From an uncultured Ruminococcus sp. (GTDB lineage: Bacteria; Bacillota; Clostridia; UBA1212; UBA1255), in assembly GCA_902782885.1 (NCBI GenBank), contig CACZOW010000090.1:1-9113 (forward strand): a stretch of 9,113 bases of DNA, written 5' to 3'. How positions within the stretch are numbered: position 1 is the stretch's first letter; every line of letters starts with the position of its first letter. Of the stretch, positions 5,909 to 9,113 are shown piece by piece. The notes under the pieces were generated by a model. That model saw only the letters and a list, made by a program, of their open reading frames with translations, did not search any database and was not told the DNA's origin. Made by a program: the position numbers and the translations under genes.

Positions 5909-7162
5909 TCACGCCTTTTTTCTGCGCAGCACCAGCGCGGCGCTCAGGGCCAGCACGAGCAGCGCGGCAAAGGAGGTCACCGCGAGGTCGCCGGTCCCGG
6001 GCTGAGGCTGCTGAGCCTTGACCACTTTGTCCAGCGAGCAGCCCGAGTCGAATTCGCAAATATCGGGCTGGCCGTCTTTGTGATACTTCTTCAGCAGGCC
6101 GGAAACGGTGATGGTGTCGCCGACCGCAATGCTGTCCGCGCCGTCGCCCGCGAGGCGGTAGCACATAATGGGCTTGTCGGTCATGTTGCCCACCACGATG
6201 GTGACGGTGACGTTATTGTACTTCGGATTGAACTCCGTATCTACGCTCCTGATCACGCCGGTCAGCGTATAGTTGCCGTCCAGGAAGGTGCCGGGCTCCA
6301 GCGCGTACACCGCGTTGACGATCTCCTCGGGCGTGTTGTATTCCGGTTTGTCCTCTGTCTGCGCCTCGCCGCGGGCGTCGATGCTCACCAGCTGGCAATC
6401 CTTGTCGAACTCCCGGGTGTCGTTGTAGCGCTTCAGCGCGCCGCTCACGGTGATGGAGTCGCCGACTTTGAGGGTGTCAACGCCCTCGCCCTTCAGGCAG
6501 TAGCACATAACGGGTTTGTCGGTGAAATCGCCCACCACGATCGTGACGGTAACGTCTTTGTACTGGGCGTTGTAGGGGGTGTTGACCTGGGTGATCACAC
6601 CGGAGAGCGTGTAGGTGCCTTCCATTTTCTGGCCGGCTTCCAGCGCGTACAGTGCGGTCAGGATCTCTTCGGGGGTGGACGGCGTGGGCTGCGGTTCGCT
6701 TGTGCCGGTAGGCTCCGGATCGGAGGCGGGCACCACGGCCAGCAGCTGGCAGGCCGCGTCAAATTCCGGCGTACCATTGTAGTTTTTAAGCTTGCCTTTT
6801 ACGGTGATGACGTCGTTGACCTTCAGCTTGTCGGCGCCTTCGCCGGCAAGGCGGTAGCATTTGACCGGCTTGTCCGGATAGCCGTCGACTACGATGGTGA
6901 CGGTGATATTATGATGCTGCTCGCTGTACGCGGTGTCAACGCTGGTGATCTTGCCGGTGAGCGTGTATTCGCCTTCCATCGCCTCGTTCTTGCCGAGCGC
7001 GTACAGCGCGTTCAGGATCTCTTCGGGGGTGGAGGGAGTGGGCTGCGGTTCGGCGGATTCCGTGGGCGCGGGGACAACGCTTTTCAGCTCGCACCCTTCG
7101 TCAAACTCCGGCGTGCCTTTGTACTTTTTCAGCGCGCCCTCGACGGTGATAACGTCGTTCAC
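5909..7162 (-). CDS. C-terminal part of the OB-repeat surface protein, after the TAG
   Basis: This is the remainder of the same frame, given here from GTG at 7162, the first possible alternative start after the TAG. In the equivalent place in the other repeats this codon is an ordinary valine (LKVND, LKVGD), and no good ribosome binding site precedes it. Independent translation is therefore unlikely, and a product would lack a signal peptide. It holds the end of repeat 1 and repeats 2, 3 and 4, joined by Pro/Glu/Thr linkers (EPQPTPSTPEEI occurs twice). It ends with the QPGTG-helix-RRKKA anchor. It is listed because automatic annotation is likely to report it as a separate gene. Confidence 0.5.
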   Translation of the reverse strand: MNDVITVEGALKKYKGTPEFDEGCELKSVVPAPTESAEPQPTPSTPEEILNALYALGKNEAMEGEYTLTGKITSVDTAYSEQHHNITVTIVVDGYPDKPVKCYRLAGEGADKLKVNDVITVKGKLKNYNGTPEFDAACQLLAVVPASDPEPTGTSEPQPTPSTPEEILTALYALEAGQKMEGTYTLSGVITQVNTPYNAQYKDVTVTIVVGDFTDKPVMCYCLKGEGVDTLKVGDSITVSGALKRYNDTREFDKDCQLVSIDARGEAQTEDKPEYNTPEEIVNAVYALEPGTFLDGNYTLTGVIRSVDTEFNPKYNNVTVTIVVGNMTDKPIMCYRLAGDGADSIAVGDTITVSGLLKKYHKDGQPDICEFDSGCSLDKVVKAQQPQPGTGDLAVTSFAALLVLALSAALVLRRKKA

Positions 7163-7375
7163 TTTGAGCGCGTCGACGCCGTCGCCTTTCAGGCGGTAGC
7201 ACTAGACCGGCTTATCGTCGTATCCGTCGACAACGATCGTTACCGTGATGTTTTTGAACTGCGCATTGTACGCGGTGTCAACGGAGGTGATCTTGCCGGT
7301 GAGCGTGTATTTGCCTTCCAGCGCGTCGTTGTCGCCCAGAGCGTACAGCGCGTCAAGGATATCACCGGGGTCGGT
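6014..7375 (-). repeat. Four tandem OB-fold-like protein repeats (about 100 residues each)
   Basis: In gene order the repeats lie at 7375-7067, 7030-6725, 6676-6374 and 6334-6014. The shared pattern is PEEI..ALYAL, then EG.YTLTG.I.SVDT, NITVTIVV, DKPV.CYRL.GEGAD.LKV.D.ITV.G.LK.Y and EFD..C.L. Each carries two conserved cysteines: C232/C268, C346/C382, C464/C500 and C578/C619. The spacing is 36 residues in the first three and 41 in the last, where a KDGQPD-type insertion enlarges the loop. Repeats 1 and 2 are the most alike, suggesting the latest duplication. Linkers are Pro-rich. The beta-strand spacing suggests OB folds; this is inferred, not demonstrated. Confidence 0.8.
7202..7204 (-). other. 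In-frame amber codon in repeat 1
   Basis: The minus-strand codons read GTC TAG TGC TAC, where repeats 2, 3 and 4 have AAA, ATG and ATG before TGC TAC. One substitution from AAG or CAG would produce it. Other gene ends visible in the window use TAA or TGA, but too few genes are present to judge recoding. Confidence 0.85.
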
Positions 7376-7894
7376 GGGCGCCGTGCTGCCGGTGGACGTT
7401 GCCGTCGGGGAAGGCTCAGTGCCGCCCGCGCCGCTGAAGGTGACTTCGATCTGCTGGAAGCGCGCGTTGCCCTTGGTGATGTTATTGGTCCATACGACCG
7501 AATTCGCGCTGCCGGTCCAGGTGGCAACGGTGTCGTTCAGCGTGTAGGTGCCGGAATCGGCGGAGAAATTGCCGACAAAACCCTCGGCGGAATAAGTTAC
7601 TTTAATAGCGGTGATAGGGGCGCTCGCCGCGAACGTTACGGTGTTATTGGCGTAAACGCGGATCGCAGTGCCGCTGGTATAATATTTCGGATCGTTGGTG
7701 CCGGAGCCCTTATCGAACGTGATGGTCACGCCGCCCTGGGAGACTTCTGCCACAGCGTCCTCGTTCGCATAGCCCAGATCCGCGGTGACGATCGTCACAG
7801 TGGTCTCCTCGGCGTAGGAGCGGTTAACAAATCCCGCGGTCAACATCGATACGACGATCGCGATCGCGAGCAATACTGATATGTGCTTTCTCAT
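7202..7894 (-). CDS. N-terminal part of the OB-repeat surface protein, up to the TAG
   Basis: This 230-residue part is what ordinary translation would give. Residues 1-28 are a signal peptide (RK N-terminus, hydrophobic core, cleavage likely after S-Y-A). Residues of about 31-155 form a beta-rich domain with GGVTITFDKGSG, KYYTSGTAIRVY, ITAIKVTY, a TATWTGS-like VATWTGSANSVVW segment and a closing FQQIEVTF. I know similar segments from exported proteins of gut bacteria, but they have no assigned function. A Ser/Thr/Pro linker (about 156-173) leads into the first OB-like repeat, which breaks off after DDKPV. The frame remains open upstream of 7894 to 8134, but that part precedes the promoter and ribosome binding site and is discarded. 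Confidence 0.75.
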   Translation of the reverse strand: MRKHISVLLAIAIVVSMLTAGFVNRSYAEETTVTIVTADLGYANEDAVAEVSQGGVTITFDKGSGTNDPKYYTSGTAIRVYANNTVTFAASAPITAIKVTYSAEGFVGNFSADSGTYTLNDTVATWTGSANSVVWTNNITKGNARFQQIEVTFSGAGGTEPSPTATSTGSTAPTDPGDILDALYALGDNDALEGKYTLTGKITSVDTAYNAQFKNITVTIVVDGYDDKPV

Positions 7895-7935
7895 ATACTG
7901 AGACACCTCCGCATATAGCTGTTTTTGCACCTGTA

Positions 7936-7964
7936 ATTTTACCATACGGCGGCAATGTTGGCAA
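7936..7964 (-). promoter_or_regulatory. Promoter of the OB-repeat surface protein gene
   Basis: On the minus strand, a -35 box TTGCCA (7964-7959) and a -10 box TAAAAT (7941-7936) have a 17-bp spacer. Each differs from consensus at one position. Transcription would begin near 7929, about 35 bases before the ATG at 7894. Confidence 0.6.
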
Positions 7965-7974
7965 GCAAAGAAAT

Positions 7975-7987
7975 AGTAAAATTTACT
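7975..7987. promoter_or_regulatory. Palindrome AGTAAA-A-TTTACT between divergent promoters (possible operator)
   Basis: A perfect 6-bp inverted repeat around one central base lies between the two divergent promoters. Its right arm is the -35 region of the rightward promoter, and its edge is 11 bp from the leftward -35 box. A dimeric regulator bound here could control both genes. AT-rich palindromes of this size also arise by chance. Confidence 0.35.
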
Positions 7988-8010
7988 TTTATGACAAAAA
8001 CAGATATAAT
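7982..8010 (+). promoter_or_regulatory. Promoter of the lipoprotein gene
   Basis: A perfect -10 box TATAAT (8005-8010) follows a weak -35 TTTACT (7982-7987) after 17 bp. Transcription would start near 8017, leaving a leader of about 33 bases with an AAAGG site (8034-8038) before the ATG at 8050. The weak -35 overlaps the palindrome, which is typical of a regulated promoter. Confidence 0.6.
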
Positions 8011-8049
8011 ACGTACATAACTCGCTAAGTAAGAAAGGCGGAAACAGAT

Positions 8050-9113
8050 ATGCGCAAAAAAATAATAGCGGCAGTATTGGCGGCGATGATGCTGCTCGCG
8101 ATAGCCGGCTGCGCAGGCAGCGGCAATGAAGCACAGCAGGGCAAGGAGGAAGGCACCGTGACAGAAAAACCTGCAGAGGGGAATCTGATCAAAGTCGAAC
8201 CCGCCAGCGCCGACATCGGCATCTGGTACAGCGTGTGGTACAGATATGACCCAGAAGACCCGAACAACAGCAATAAAAACCTTTGGAAAGCCTGGGACAT
8301 CCGGTACGACCCGATACTGCCCGACGGCACGTACGGCCTGTACGATTCCGGAGATAAAGAGCTAATAATGTTCCATTTGAAGGAATTGACCGAGGCCGGC
8401 ATCGACTTCATAATAATGGACCAGACGAACCATATCGACGTTGACGGCGGATCCATAAACGACCGCGCCATTGCCGTGGCGCAGTGCATCCAGGAATGGA
8501 ACGACGCGGGCAACAAACCCATACGCTACTGCTCCGCCATCGGCGCGATCCAGTGGGAGCCCAACGGCAAAGTTATCGAGGATGAGGCGGTACTGCTCAA
8601 CAACCGCTACCTGCGCAAGGACTGGGGCAAATCATATTACATGGTCGACGGCAAACCGCTGCTGATCGTGTACGGCGACGGCGGCGAGAAGATCTGGAAA
8701 GATTACAAAGACGCGGGCGGCAAATCCAAATACTGCGACAACTTTACCATGCGCTGGGCCGACAACCAGAGCCGCCCCGGCTACTACGGCTGGGCATACG
8801 ATCAGGGCACGAAGCAGGATGAAAACGTGATGGTCGTGATGCCGGGCTGGGACAACCGCAAGGGCCATACCCCCGTGCCGCGCAACCACGGCGAGTGGTA
8901 CCGCAACTCCTGGAAACAGGTGTTCACCGCGAAAGTCGTGCCGAAGATCATCGTGATCAACTCCTTCAACGAGTACGCGGAGAACACGGGCGTGCATTCG
9001 GCGCTGACGGATTACTACGGCGACGACGCGCCGGACCTCTACTGGAACATGACGAAGCAGTACATCAAGCTGTTCCGCGAAGGCGGCTGGTTCGATCCGG
9101 ACAATAACCTGCC
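8050..9113 (+). CDS. Lipoprotein with a GH99/GH71-like TIM-barrel glycosidase domain (runs off right edge)
   Basis: The frame is open from ATG at 8050 to the window end (354 codons plus two bases), so the C-terminus is missing. Residues 1-21 are a lipoprotein signal: RKK, hydrophobic stretch, then lipobox I-A-G-C with C21 as the lipidated cysteine. A polar linker (about 22-48) follows. The rest resembles TIM-barrel hydrolases of the GH99/GH71/DUF5010 type: IGIWYSVWY (56-64), AGIDFIIMDQTNH (116-128), GKPLLIVYGDG (201-211), VMVVMPGWDNR (260-270) and INSFNEYAEN (303-312). In GH99 enzymes two glutamates three residues apart in an NEW.E-type motif are catalytic; E308 and E311 have this spacing. 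It probably cleaves a host or plant glycan at the cell surface. Family is moderately sure; substrate is unknown. It is divergent from the OB-repeat gene and shares its control region. Confidence 0.8.
   Translation, partial: MRKKIIAAVLAAMMLLAIAGCAGSGNEAQQGKEEGTVTEKPAEGNLIKVEPASADIGIWYSVWYRYDPEDPNNSNKNLWKAWDIRYDPILPDGTYGLYDSGDKELIMFHLKELTEAGIDFIIMDQTNHIDVDGGSINDRAIAVAQCIQEWNDAGNKPIRYCSAIGAIQWEPNGKVIEDEAVLLNNRYLRKDWGKSYYMVDGKPLLIVYGDGGEKIWKDYKDAGGKSKYCDNFTMRWADNQSRPGYYGWAYDQGTKQDENVMVVMPGWDNRKGHTPVPRNHGEWYRNSWKQVFTAKVVPKIIVINSFNEYAENTGVHSALTDYYGDDAPDLYWNMTKQYIKLFREGGWFDPDNNL

Larger units (their letters stand above)
5909..7894 (-). pseudogene. Secreted, wall-anchored protein with four OB-fold-like repeats, interrupted by an in-frame TAG
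   Basis: From ATG at 7894 to TGA at 5909 there is a single frame of 661 codons, broken only at codon 231 (TAG, 7202-7204). A GCGGAGGTG ribosome binding site (7904-7912) lies 9 bases before the ATG. Layout: signal peptide 1-28; beta-rich domain about 31-155; Pro/Thr/Ser linker; four repeats at about 174-276, 289-390, 407-507 and 521-627; C-terminal QPGTG (631-635), hydrophobic helix (about 637-656) and RRKKA tail, resembling a sortase sorting signal. The frame, domain pattern and terminator continue undisturbed past the TAG, so the interruption is recent, a sequencing error, or is read through. If it stops translation, only a 230-residue secreted fragment without an anchor is made. The repeats resemble OB-fold domains seen in exported Firmicute proteins; the ligand is unknown. 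Confidence 0.8.

Noticed and set aside
7202..7204. Genome-wide recoding of TAG
   Set aside because: Only one in-frame TAG is seen in about 7 kb of coding sequence. A recoded codon would be expected elsewhere too, so a local mutation or error is simpler.
5723..7879. 718-codon plus-strand open frame
   Set aside because: It starts inside surE and runs antisense through the OB-repeat gene. Its openness comes from GC-rich codons in a repetitive gene, and its protein repeats mirror those on the other strand.
7895..8134. N-terminal extension of the OB-repeat gene
   Set aside because: It would read through the divergent promoter region and overlap the lipoprotein gene. The ATG at 7894 has a good ribosome binding site and signal peptide.

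Overview
The window looks like chromosome from an uncultured Gram-positive anaerobe, probably a Clostridia-type Firmicute with fairly high GC. I infer this from strong AGGAGG-type ribosome binding sites, a secreted protein with a sortase-like C-terminus, a lipobox lipoprotein, and NrnA-type DHH phosphoesterases. No RNA gene, CRISPR array or recognisable transposase is visible.

Layout. (1) 1-1053, minus strand: the N-terminal 351 residues of a secreted protein of unknown function, running off the left edge. (2) 1054-1802: a long divergent intergenic region with short GC-rich repeats, an inverted repeat, A/T tracts, a six-copy 20-bp tandem repeat and a good promoter reading right. (3) 1803-3779: two adjacent paralogous DHH/DHHA1 phosphoesterases of the NrnA family. 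(4) 3780-5063: an AT-richer insert carrying four 15-bp direct repeats at an exact 23-bp period, a promoter built into the repeats, and an AAA+/DUF4143 ATPase. (5) 5064-5786: surE, whose ATG directly follows the ATPase stop codon. (6) A terminator at 5836-5871 serving mainly the leftward gene beyond it. (7) 7894-5909, minus strand: a secreted, probably wall-anchored protein with a beta-rich N-terminal domain and four OB-fold-like repeats, interrupted by an in-frame TAG in the first repeat. (8) 7895-8049: a divergent promoter region with a palindrome. (9) 8050-9113: a lipoprotein resembling GH99/GH71-type TIM-barrel glycosidases, running off the right edge.

How the genes may work together. The two NrnA-like enzymes and SurE form a plausible nucleotide-salvage set: NrnA-type enzymes cut very short RNAs to mononucleotides and dephosphorylate pAp, and SurE dephosphorylates nucleoside monophosphates. 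The ATPase is the outsider in composition and promoter, and looks like a horizontally acquired cassette slotted between nrnA and surE without breaking either. The flanking genes encode exported surface proteins, two of them divergently transcribed from a shared control region.

The most interesting points are the 23-bp iteron array in front of the ATPase, the seamless ATPase-surE junction, the lone in-frame amber codon in the OB-repeat protein, and the 20-bp minisatellite upstream of the nrnA pair. I do not see convincing evidence of a complete new defence or mobile system; the ATPase cassette is the nearest candidate.
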